From NCBI GenBank assembly GCA_948567375.1, contig OX419756.1, forward strand, positions 45,982,552 to 46,046,551: a stretch of DNA of 64,000 nt. The letters run 5' to 3'. Origin of the DNA: Lunularia cruciata (Eukaryota > Streptophyta > Marchantiopsida > Lunulariales > Lunulariaceae). This document shows, piece by piece, positions 44,051-54,055 of this stretch; the stretch's first letter is position 1, and each line of letters opens with the position of its first letter. The notes beneath the pieces are model-generated. The model worked only from the letters and a program-made list of their open reading frames with translations, ran no database searches and was not told the origin of the DNA. Both the position numbers and the translations under genes were made by a program.

Positions 44051-45356
44051 AGGGCTAACTCCTCTAGGATCCCCAACAAACTCTATTGTGACAAAATGAC
44101 CGCAACTGCAACCACAAACCAAAACCACAAACTGCCACTGCAAGTCGCAACCGCAAGTACCCCACCAAGTGCCAATACACATGGAACACCACCCACTGAT
44201 GTAACTCTAATAAAGATAACTACACTAGGGGAAGGGCAACCTATAACCTGCCATCACAACACGCACTCTCACAATTTGTAGGTCACCACTTCTTGCCTCA
44301 TTGGAGAGAAACAAAGGTAGTTTGATTGGTCATCACTCTAGCCTCACTACCAAGAGCACACCAAAGCACCAACGCTCAAAAGTCAGGGCACCTCACACAA
44401 ACATGGTGCACAAATAGGAAGTCTAGAATGGAGAGGGTCCAATCACAAGAAATCTAAACTAAAACTTCCATCTTATAAAACAACACGGGACTAAATCTGC
44501 CACCAGTTGGCATTTGATATAAGAGAAGTTTGTATCTAAGTCCTAAGCTATCAAGATCACCAAGAATGGGATCAAACTACCTCTCTTAGCCAAAGCTACA
44601 AGTGTATAGATAATAGTGGCACAATCACTAGGACAACAAGTGAAGGTAGACCAGTTGGCTAGGGCACCAGTCTAGGAACAAGAGATCTAAGGGTCAAACA
44701 CTGTTGCGTACAATCTAGCAGGATGGGCAGATTTTGCCAACTCTAAACTAGCTAGCTTCACACCGGCAAGCTAGCTTGTTGGCCCTTTGTAGCCTCTCAT
44801 AGCCCACAGCCCTATGCTTCAAAACGCCCAAATGAGGCCTTTCTTCTTGCCACTTTGAACCTCCTCCAAAATTTGGTAAAACTCCTCCAAGTTGGCAAAA
44901 CTCCTCCAAATCTGGCCAAAATTTGACATAAATTCTAGCAAAATCTGACATAAACCCTAAATTTGGCTGACCGCCAAATCCCTCGCTAACTTGTCACTTG
45001 AGCAAAATTGAAAACATGAGTTTCTCCAAATCACAAATTCACAAGAATAGCTTCCCAACTCCATCTTCATTTTTACTGTCTGAGCCCAACTCACAACAAA
45101 TTGGTCTTGCCTTCACCTCCTAAGCTCAAAATCACAACCATTGCTCAAAAATTGCTTCTTCTATGCTCAAAAATTGGCCAGCGCTTCCGCACACTATCCA
45201 CCTTACAGCCAAATCTACATCAAGCAATATGCTTCTACACACCAAGGAAAAAACTAAACTTCAATCGAACTACCAACAATCCATTGAGCTTGGAGATACC
45301 ACCAACACTCAAAGTTCTTGCACCCGATTTCCCCTTGATTTCACTTCTTTGATGTA
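44051..45356 (-). other. Leader of D
   Basis: Non-coding sequence between the right-hand partial LTR and gag. No standard tRNA primer site is seen next to the LTR. A stretch at 44220-44290 resembles part of the insert at 35.87-35.94 kb. Confidence 0.45.
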
Positions 45357-45796
45357 ATAAGATAGTTTACATTTCTCAAATACATTCAACTCAGATCAGT
45401 GCTTGATCTGTCACTCTATAAACTACCAGCAATTGGGTATTGATTACAGTCAAGCCACACCCACTCTAACTAAGAGAATCCAAGTAATGCTCACCGGCCT
45501 CTGTCCACCATAGCCAAGAACTTGAAGGCTCAACATTAGAGAGGTGAGCTATCTAGATTTGCCCTTCAAAAGTATACTTCTTGGACTCAAGCTAGGTCTT
45601 AAACCCTAATGGTCCCACTAACGGCACACTTGATGTGCAAATAGTGCAAAGTGATGGTGGGCCCCACCGTGAAGTCAGTACCCCAAACATGAAAACTTAC
45701 CGTCACAAGGTAATCTTTGAGAAACTGCTAAAATAACTCTAACTACTATCATTGGAACTCCAATGTTTGAGCAATCTAGATGCGACACTACAAATG
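45357..45796 (-). repeat. Partial 5' LTR of D
   Basis: The reverse strand starts GCCATTTGTAGTGTCGC, which corresponds to a point about 110 bases inside the full LTR (32988-32430), and continues to ACTATCTTATTACA. So it lacks the LTR's own first part. Confidence 0.65.
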
Positions 45797-45801
45797 GCAT
45801 G

Positions 45802-46900
45802 ACTTGCTCTCAACCACATCTATAGATGTTATCCCCTTACCTTTGTTTGGATTAGGAGCCACTTGGGTTTCACTACCTCCTTCTTTCCTTCTATTGGCTC
45901 CCTCATAACCCCTTCCTCCATGGTAAGTGGAATTTGGGCAAATCCTTTGGATATGGCCTCTTCCTCCATAACCAAAACAATTTCTCTCATTGAAATTGTT
46001 GATTGGTTGGCCTTCTCTATATGGATAACTTCCATAACTCCTAGGCCCTCTTCCCATATTTTGATCCACCTCTCTCTTCTCCCATAGTTACATCACATTG
46101 ATCTTGAGATCTATAAGTTGTTCTGTGATGGTTTGAAGTGGATCCTTTGGTAGAGGTGCAAGAATTGGAGCAACTACTACTTGTGGTGCAACCCTTACCA
46201 AAGTATCAGAAGTTCCACCATACTTGTAACCTTGAGGAGGATGCACAACCTCCTTCACCACCAAATCACTCTCATCTCCTTCCAAACTCTCCTCCATACA
46301 AATTGCAATCTTGATAGCTTCAACCTTGGAAGAAGGTTTCTCATATCTCACCTTGCTTCTAATTTGTGGTCTCAACCCTCCCACAAAATTCTTGGTGACC
46401 ATGGCTCCTATGCCAATCATAGTAGTCTCCATGTCATCCTCACCCTTCCTCAACACTATGCAAAATTTGGACTCTAACTTTTCCACTCTTTCCACATAGA
46501 ATCTCACTTTCTCTCCATCTCCTTATTTGAGAAAGGTAATCTCACTCATCAATCTCTCATAACTCTCATCTGGAAGAAATTTCTCAATGAGTGCTAAAGT
46601 CAAAGTCTCCCAAGACTCTTCTTCCTCATCTCTCCACTCTCTCATTTGGTATTCTGACTCATACCATGTAAGTGTTGCATCTTCAAAGAAATCTGGTAAT
46701 AATGAGGCCCACTCATTTTTTTCTCCTCTCATTGTTCCCTATGCAAGCTCTCTTGAAGTCTCTCACAAAGACCTCCACATCTTCTCCATCCTTGCCAAAG
46801 AAAACCGGAAGTTTCCTCATCTTAACCACTCACTATCTTTCTTTTTTCTCAATTTTTTTATTCACTCTATAATTAATAGAGTATGTACACGACTAACACC
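45802..46900 (-). pseudogene. gag of B2
   Basis: 46732-46523: NEWASLLPDFFEDATLTWYE and FLPDESYERLM. 46507-46088: MRFYVERVEKLESKF, MVTKNFVGGLRP, then a Pro/Leu-rich tail. 46069-45788: CFGYGGRGHIQRICPN, a CCHC knuckle in which the second Cys is Tyr. A few shifts break it. Its 3' end is cut by D. Confidence 0.8.
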
Positions 46901-47049
46901 ATCTAAGAGTAATCCATCCTAAGGAATACAAAAGGTTCAGGTTGCTCCAAGATTCTTATAGCAACATCAAATCCTAGAGTGCATATTAATTGAACCCTCA
47001 TGGATAGTTTATCCATAAGTTAAAAGATTATCTCCCTCACCAATCTTGA

Positions 47050-47395
47050 GAACTAGCTGATAAAGTTGGTAGTATTTTTGTAGCTGAACTAAGACTCTCT
47101 CCAAAATCCTTCACCAAAGTTTCCAAAAGTGCTTTTACTCCACTACACTCATGTCCTTTTGGAAGTCCTTCCACTCCATAAACCCACACAACTCCTGGAT
47201 CTTAGATCTTCTCCCTCTACATCTTGGTGAAGAAGGTCCAACATGCAAACCCAAGTCAAGTAAGCCTCTCCTTTTGCTCAATCTCTTGCTCTCAAAAGTC
47301 AATGGATATGAACTTGCCTTATGTTCCTTTTCTCTATATAAAAGCACTTAGACTCACTCTTTCCTCCAAGTGGTGTAGGTTTTTGGATCCTCTCA
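47050..47395 (-). pseudogene. Extra ORF with zinc knuckle upstream of gag (B2)
   Basis: The same protein as at 12764-13082 in B1: REKEHKASSY, RGLLDLGLHVGPSSP, VEGLPKGHECSGV, LLETLVKDFGES. Small shifts occur near the knuckle and after VGPSSP. The two copies keep the same TGA after the SQD motif. Confidence 0.5.
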
Positions 47396-47485
47396 ACACT
47401 CTCTTCAAATTCTATTCTAAACTCTCTTCTCCTCAAATCCACCTTGACAATCACCTCAAACCCTAGGGTACCTGCATAGCCTCAA

Positions 47486-47859
47486 TGTAAAAGACCAAAT
47501 CCGAGGAGAGAAATAAGAGAATGGAAACTCACATTGGGACACTTGAATGAGGGAAAACTCTGAATGCCTAGCATGAGCTTTGGCCTTGGTATTTATAAGT
47601 AGCATACAAGGCCCTTGAGAAGCTTCTCAACAAGCTTCCTCAAGCCGCTTTCTTAGAGTGCAAGCCAAGTTAACTAGGAAGCTTCTCAAGAAGCTTCCTT
47701 CTAGAAGCCGCCTACTTGGCGTGCAAGCTAAGCTAGTTGGAAGTTCTAGAAGCTTTCCAAGAAGCTTCCTAGATGCTTTTGGAATATTGTAGGCTAATTT
47801 GTCTTATGTGCTACTTTGTGAGCCCGACTAACTTTGTCGCTAAACTCCATATTGTTACA
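47486..47859 (-). repeat. 3' LTR of C3
   Basis: 374 bp, reverse strand TGTAACAATATGG to TTTACA. It has deletions relative to the 5' LTR and fewer intact GAAGCTTC blocks, though GAGAAGCTTCTC-type blocks next to the TATA box (TATAAATAC, about 47588-47597) remain. Confidence 0.8.
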
Positions 47860-47863
47860 TATT

Positions 47864-47881
47864 CCCCCCCCCCCCCCCCCC
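47864..47881. repeat. Run of 18 C at the C3 polypurine tract
   Basis: Eighteen consecutive C on the plus strand equal an 18-G polypurine tract of C3. C2 has five G at the same place. Confidence 0.9.
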
Positions 47882-47889
47882 GCTAGTTG

Positions 47890-48970
47890 GTGATGTCCTC
47901 GTTGCTAGTGGAACTTCAAATTCTTGGATGGCCATTTGTGCAATCTGGAGGTGAGAAAGAGGTTCCCATGTGGCATCATGAAGGAGATACCCTTTCCAAA
48001 GGACCTTGTACTACGTATGTTGGCAATGGCCTTGTTGAATATGGTGATGCATGAGGATACAATCAACTTTGTACTCCTCATGATCATTGATAGGGACAGG
48101 AAGAGGGGAAGGTTGGACTCAAGAGGAAAAGGAAGAGGGGTTAGGAACAAAGGCTTTCAACTTGGAAACATGAAAGACCAGATGGATACGCATATGACAA
48201 GGCAAGGCAAGTCGATAAGCAACAAGAGAGACAATTTGGGTGATATCAAAGGGTCCTATCTAATTAGGGGCAAGTTTACAAACTTGGGTATCAATTGGGA
48301 GAGGGAGGTTATTAGAGGATAGCATGACTTTATCATCAATTTCAAAGGTGAGATCATGACAATGGTAGTCCGCATATTGTTTTTGGCGGTTCTGAGCAAC
48401 AAGGAGGTGAGACTTGGCTGGTTGGAGAGATTGGGATATAGTGGTCAAGAATGTGGAAGTATAAGGAACCAGAGATGGAGGGAGAGCAAGAAGAGAATCT
48501 GGAACAAGCGGATCTTGGCCAAAATTGAGAAAGAAAGGAGAAGATCCGGTGCTTGCCTATTTGGAATTGTTGTAGGTAAATTCTGTAGTTGCAAGACATT
48601 CATCCCAATTGGTATGGTGGACATTGACAAAAGTATGCAACATATCTTCCAATGTACAATTTGCACGTTCGGTTTGTCCATCAGTTTGAGGATGATAAGC
48701 CATGGATAAAGCAAGCTTGGTGCCAAGTATCTAGAAGAGTGCTTGCCAAAAATTCTTGGTAAATCAAGGAACATGGTCGGAGATGAGTACACGTGGCATC
48801 CCATGATGCTTGAAGATATTGTTGAAGTAGATTTGCGCTAAGGTTGGAGCATCCACGGTATCACATGTTGGTGCCAAGTGGATTTGCTTACTAAGCTTAT
48901 CCACAAATACCACGATTGTGGTGTGTCCTTGTTTTGTCTTTGGCAAGGATGTGATGAGATCCAAGCTTAC
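47890..48970 (-). pseudogene. Integrase core, C-terminus and chromodomain of C3
   Basis: 48964-48764: MDLITSLPKTKQGHTTIVVF to VLISDHVP (core with both early Asp). 48.7-48.45 kb: the region of the third catalytic residue in shifted frames. 48448-48260: LTFEIDDKVMLSSNNLPLP. The chromodomain is in 48.09-47.95 kb in a worn frame. Stops in each part. Confidence 0.7.
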
Positions 48971-50220
48971 ATGCTCCCAACGAGTGGATGGAATGGCAGG
49001 TGGTTAAAAAAGTCCACTTGGCTTCAAGTTGTTGGCCTTGTTATGTTGGCAGCTCTCACACGATCAAACAAATTCTCAAACATCTCGTGTCATGTTGGGC
49101 CACCACCATTGACGTTGGAGGGTACTGAAGGTCTTGTCCACACCCATGTGACTCGTGATGGGTAAATTATGGGCTTCTTGAAGGCGCACAAGTCAAAGAT
49201 CACCTTTAGCTGGAACATAGATCCGGTCCTCATGGAATAAAAGGCACTCCTTGATGGAGAAGGTGTTGTACTCCTTATCACATGCCGTAAGGTGACCATG
49301 TACCATTTGGAAGAAGGGATCTTGGTGTAGAGCTGACTAAAACTTGTTCTGGACCTTGGAGTCAACTGATACTATTGAAATTGTCGTTGTGATGAGAGAA
49401 AGAGACTTCAAATTAGGTCGTCATGATAAAGCATCAAGGATGACATGGAACTGACATGGTTTGTACTCAAGTTTGATGTCATACAATTGGAGTTGTTCCT
49501 CCCATCAATGATGTTGACTCTTCATGTGTTCCAAGTGTAAAGTTTGCAACAATGTTCCAAGACATGGTTTGTGATCAATTTGCATGATCACTTGTTTCCC
49601 CAAGAGGTAATGCCTCCATACCTTGGTAGCATATACCATTGCAAGTTGTTCTTGATCTTGAGCATAGTAGTTTTGTTTAGCCATATTGAGTCGGCAAGAC
49701 ACAAAGGCAATGGGATGGAGTCCATCTGGGAATTCTTGTTGCAGCACGGCTCCAATTGCAAAGTTAGAAGCATCAAAATCAACCACATAAGGTAGTTGAG
49801 GATCATATGGTTATAGAATGTGTCTTGAAGACACCATATGCTTTAACTTTTGGAATGCTTCTTCATTTTTGGTAGTCCACTCAAAGCTCAAGTTCTTTCC
49901 CAAGAGGTCAGTCAATGGTGCAGCCACATGAGCATAATAATGGATGAACCATTGGTAAAAATTGGCCAATCCATTGAATGCCCGTACTTTTGTAGCATCC
50001 TTCGGGGTATGCCAATCAGTAATGGCCTTGATATTCTCTTCTTCTATCTTGATCTCTTCCGATGAGATCTTATGACCCAAGAAGGTAACCTCCTTCTATC
50101 AAAAGGCACACTTTGACTTCTTGCAGTAAAATTTCCATTGTTGTAGTCGTCTTAGGACTTCTCACACATGGTTCACGTGTTCTGCCTTTGTCTTACTATA
50201 ATTAAGATATCATCCAAGAA
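48971..50220 (-). pseudogene. RT connection, RNase H and integrase zinc domain of C3
   Basis: 50080-49811: GHKISSEEIKIEEENIKAIT and [14 protein letters not shown] (connection). 49786-49505: VDFDASNFAIGAVLQQEF and DQEQLAMVYATKVWRHYLLG (RNase H, with an insertion of three codons near LGTLLQTL). 49.3-48.97 kb: integrase zinc domain in shifted frames. Confidence 0.7.
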
Positions 50221-51480
50221 CTACACCGTAGACCAATTTAATAGGCCATCCAACACCCAATGCATTTGATCTATGAAGACTATAGGAGCATTAGTGAGTC
50301 CAAAAGGTAGAACTCTCCACTCAAAATGCCCATATCTTGTACAAAAGGCAGTCTTTTGCACATTATCTCTCTCAATGGGAATTTGCCAATAGCGGCTGCA
50401 AAGATCCAACTTGGAAAAGGAGTGTGCTCCACTTAGTTGATCAAGCAAGTCATCAATCCGAGGCATGGATATGCATTCTTCACGGTTTGCTTATTGAGCC
50501 CACGATAATCAAAACAAAAATGAAGTCCTCCATCCTTCTTTGGAACAAATAGTATCGGTGCTCCCCAAGGAGAGGTACTATGTTGTATGAAGTCTTTCTT
50601 TAACAACTCTGTAAGTGTTGTTCGCAACTCCTCCAACTCCTTTGGTGAGAGCCGATAGATTGGTCTACTCACTAGAGTACTCCTTGGCAATAACTCAATC
50701 TTGAAGGACATACCTTGATCGAAGGGTAATTCCTTTAGCAGATCATCCGGAAACACGTCCGCAAACTCCTTAACAATTCGATCAACCATTGCTTGATGAG
50801 GCTCTTGGTCCTCCACAGATTGTTCTTGTGCAATCGGCTTGATCCACACCGTGAATACAAACTTATCTTCCTCCAAAGCTTGCTCTATGGCTGCTTTACT
50901 AACAAACTTCCCTTCTAGGGACTCATCTCTCTTCCAAGCTTGCTCCATGGTTGCTCCATGGTCCAGTCCTTCTTGGCAAACTTCCCATCTTGGGACTCCA
51001 CTTCCTTCAAGGTTCACTCTTTGGCTACCTTCTCGACAAACTTCTCATCTTGGGATTGACTATTCTTAGGTGTCTTACTCAAAGGTGCAAGACAACCTAA
51101 TCGTAAATTCCTACCTTGGTGTTGTACTTGAATTTGGCGTTGGGTCCAATCGAATTGAACCTTATGTTGTTCAAGCCAAGGTAGACCCAGAATGATATCA
51201 TAGTGTAGATATGCCACTACAAACCTCATACACTCCAAATACTCCTTCCCAATCTTGAAGGTAATAGGATACAAGGTGCGGAATGCAGAACCCTTTCTAC
51301 CATCCGCCATCATCAAACTACTTCCAATCACTGGCTTGATAGTAATACCCAATTCCTATACTACTTGCATAGACATGCAATTCTTTGAACTTCTAGAATC
51401 AACCAAAATCCTACAACCCCGATTAGATATCATACCTTGCAAGTGAAGCAAACTTGCATAGGTCGAGCCTTCAACCCCGT
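50221..51480 (-). pseudogene. Protease and RT of C3
   Basis: 51480-51014: protease with SRILV-type active region and GLPWLEQHKVQFDW, then SQDEKFVEK (linker unit). 51017-50433: further linker units ([20 protein letters not shown]), then RT fingers ([14 protein letters not shown]). 50466-50221: [20 protein letters not shown] and [11 protein letters not shown] frameshift between 51.01 and 50.95 kb breaks the linker. Confidence 0.75.
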
Positions 51481-51499
51481 TGGAACTAATCAAGCTCCC

Positions 51500-52425
51500 A
51501 ATAGGCAGCTCAAACTCTCCTATTAGAATTCCTCATTTCCTTGATCATTCCGCTCCACAACCTCCACTTGGGCAACTTGTCAAGGTCGTCCATTCTTGAG
51601 TGGACATTCAATAATGCGATGCCCCAATTGGCGACAATAAAAACAACCACCATTTTGTCATAGTTTCTCTCTATCTGCTATGTCAAGTGGTCTTTGTTGA
51701 ATGACATCAATCTCCATGGGTGCTTGCTCCTCCACTTGTGTGTAGTGTATTGGTAGGCTCTGTGGAGGTTGAGGTCAAGACCAAGTTGTTGCCACCAAGG
51801 AATCAAAACATTTGGCCAACCGCATGGCTTCCTCCAAGTGTTGTGGCTCTTGCATGGTTACCTTTAATTTGGTTCTCGCCTTCAAGCCCCTCATAAATCA
51901 ATCCAAAGCTTCACCTTCCAATATACCTAGAATTTGCATGATGTTGTTTTGGAACTGCTTGATGTAACTTCTTACAGAGCCAATCTATTTCAACTCTACC
52001 AACTTATCTCGTGCAGCTCGTGTGGCATTTATAGCTTGGAATTGACTAATTATTGTGCTCTTGAATTCTACCCATGTCAAGATTGGTGCAACATTTTGTC
52101 ATTCCACTCGCTCCACTTGGAATCTGCATCATAGCTTTGCTACTCCATCCAATGGGCTAGAAGCCAAGAGAATTTGTTTTTGCTCATCTTGTAGATTGGT
52201 AGCTTCAAAATAACATTCACAATCAAACACAAAATTCTCCAATGCACCTGAAAGATTTTTGCCTTCAAATACCTTGGGTTTAGGGAATCTGATCAGATCT
52301 TCTCCTTCTTGAATTGATACTCTCTCCACCTGCTCTTGTCGTCAAAGATCTTGTTCATCCAACAATCAAGTAAAGTGTTCAATTTGTTGCTGCATAGCAA
52401 GGATAACATTGGGTATTGCCGCCAT
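51500..52425 (-). pseudogene. gag of C3
   Basis: The reverse strand starts MAAIPNVILAMQQQ-like at about 52423 and has the open stretch 52329-52129 (FPKPKVFEGKNLSGALENFV, FEATNLQDEQKQILLAS). The knuckle CFYCRQLGHRIIEC is at about 51.63 kb. Several stops are scattered along it. Confidence 0.75.
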
Positions 52426-52696
52426 GGTTGTTACTCTATCACACCACTCCCAATCTATCTAATTTATTAACACATAGAAACAGCACGTCCACCATTCTCC
52501 ATAAGTTACAACTGGAAGCACCAAGGGTTCTTCAAATATGGTAATCATATGCAAAAAATCTTGTCCAAAGTGCGAGGTGATGAATTGTGTGAAACAATGC
52601 TTGGGTAGTATTTGGACGTGAAAATCCCAATGGTTTGGTGGAAGTGGATTTGGTGGTCCATAAATTCCATCCATCCCATTCCTACTCTGATACCAA

Positions 52697-53121
52697 TGTA
52701 AAAGACCAAATCCGAGGAGAGAATAAGAGAATAGAAACTCACATTGGGACACTTGAAGGAGGGAAAACTATGAATACCTAGCATGAGCTTTGGCTTTGGT
52801 ATTTATAGGTAGCATACAAAGCCCTTGAGAAGCTTCTCAAGAAGCTTCCTCAAGCCGCTATCTTAAAGTGCAAGCCAAGTTAACTAGGAAGCTTCTCAAG
52901 AAACTTCCTTCTAGAAGCCATCTATTTGGCGTGCAAGCTAAGCTAGTTGGAAGCTTCTAGAAGCTTCCTTCTAGAAACTACTTATTTGAGTTGTAAGATA
53001 AGCTAACCGGGAAGCTTCCCAAGAAGCTTTCTAGATACTTTTGGAATATTCTAGGGTAATTTGTCTTATGTGCTATTTCATGAGCCTGACTAACTTCGTT
53101 GCTAAACTCCATATTGTTATA
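52697..53121 (-). repeat. 5' LTR of C3
   Basis: 425 bp. It carries a perfect four-unit GAAgcTTCtaGAAgcTTC (52950-52967), other GAAGCTTC blocks, and the reverse-strand TATA box CCTATAAATACC (about 52796-52808). The primer site lies directly downstream. Confidence 0.85.
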
Positions 53122-53126
53122 CCCAA

Positions 53127-54009
53127 TTTCCACTCTTGGTGACCTTTCATGTTCCCAATATAAATCTAAACACTCAAATATGCTTTTTGTTGCTCTCACA
53201 CTCTTCATGCATGAAATTTAAACTCTCCCAAATATACCCTTCTTCACAATGTCAATCAAATCTTGCAATTGGTATAGCATGGTACTCTTAAAATTTTCCC
53301 ACTTGATCACTACTCTAGTTTGTCCTTCTCTACAACATTTCAGATCTTTTCATTGAGCCATTTGGCCTAGGCACCTTTCTATTCAACACATATATTTTAG
53401 ATTTGGTCTAAAAACCACCTCCTCACTTTAAAAACTTATAACTCTCTGCTCAAGAATGAACTTTGTCTAATTTTTATGTCAACATGTAGGATAAAATGCA
53501 CTTAATTTTCTTGGAAATTTTTAGCACAATCCATTGAAAATTGAAGAAATGGCAGACCTTATACAATTCTCTAGAGAGCATGTAGTTGTGGAAGCAGTTT
53601 ACCCTATCAACTTTCAAAATTTCTAGCCCAATGCGCATAGCAACTCTCACAATAATTTCAAGTGTGCTAACTGAAGGATAACCAAAGCTATCATGTGTAG
53701 AAATTTCAAGTCCAAATCCAAAACTTGAGATTTTCCCCAAAATCACCTTAATCTCCAAAATTTGTAATCCACCTCACACAATTTCTCCAAATCCTCTCAA
53801 GTTTACAAGATGTACAAAATCACCTCAAAGACATCATAATGAACTATAGGGTATAAAAATGGTTCCAAGTTCTCTAACATGAGTTAAGCCTTCTCCTCCC
53901 TTTAAGTTCTCTCCAAGTGAGCTCTCATAGCCTCCTTCTCTTATAGAATTGTACACGGAACATTATCTTCCCTTCTAGAGAGGTCCTAACAATGGAACCA
54001 AAAATATGA
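53127..54009 (-). other. Leader of B2, upstream part
   Basis: The reverse complement matches B1 leader at 11.8-12.62 kb. No coding region was recognised. It ends at the LTR remnant of about 45 bp (54010-54055: TTGAGTGAGAGACAAGATGG on the reverse strand). Confidence 0.55.
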
Positions 54010-54055
54010 ACCATCTTGTCTCTCACTCAAGTTGAACCTCTCATGGCTATTCAGA

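Larger units (their letters stand above)
32120..45801 (-). mobile_element. Ty3/gypsy element D with PHD-finger integrase
   Basis: Minus-strand element inserted in B2 between gag and protease. From right to left: partial LTR 45796-45357, leader to about 44050, gag, zinc knuckle, a long central coding region, RT, RNase H, integrase, PHD finger, polypurine tract, full LTR 32988-32430, then a second partial LTR 32429-32120. TCATG (32115-32119) and GCATG (45797-45801) may be its target duplication. It carries a B solo LTR, an A solo LTR and an unknown 2.15-kb insert. The RT (FGLKNAP, YIDDILVYS) is distinct from B, C and F. Confidence 0.75.
47486..53121 (-). mobile_element. Chromovirus C3, nested in the B2 leader
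   Basis: Full-length family C element on the minus strand. LTRs are 52697-53121 (5') and 47486-47859 (3'). Flanks CTCAA (47481-47485) and CCCAA (53122-53126) form a target duplication with one change. The primer site is the reverse of 52684-52696 (TTGGTATCAGAGT). The polypurine tract has grown to an 18-base homopolymer. All domains of C2 are found in order, with many stops. Flanking leader sequence joins across it when compared with B1 at 12.6-12.75 kb. Confidence 0.9.
28431..54055 (-). mobile_element. Ty3/gypsy element B2 with nested D and C3
   Basis: Minus-strand copy of family B, read from right to left. A short end of the 5' LTR lies at about 54055-54010, leader 54010-53122, the C3 insertion, leader with the extra ORF and gag 47480-45802, the D insertion, linker, protease, RT, RNase H and integrase 32119-28657, and a 3' LTR fragment 28656-28431. 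Its frames are the best preserved of family B. Gag reads to SIDVVESK at about 45802 and continues at 32119 as HEKGEC, showing that D split it. Confidence 0.75.
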
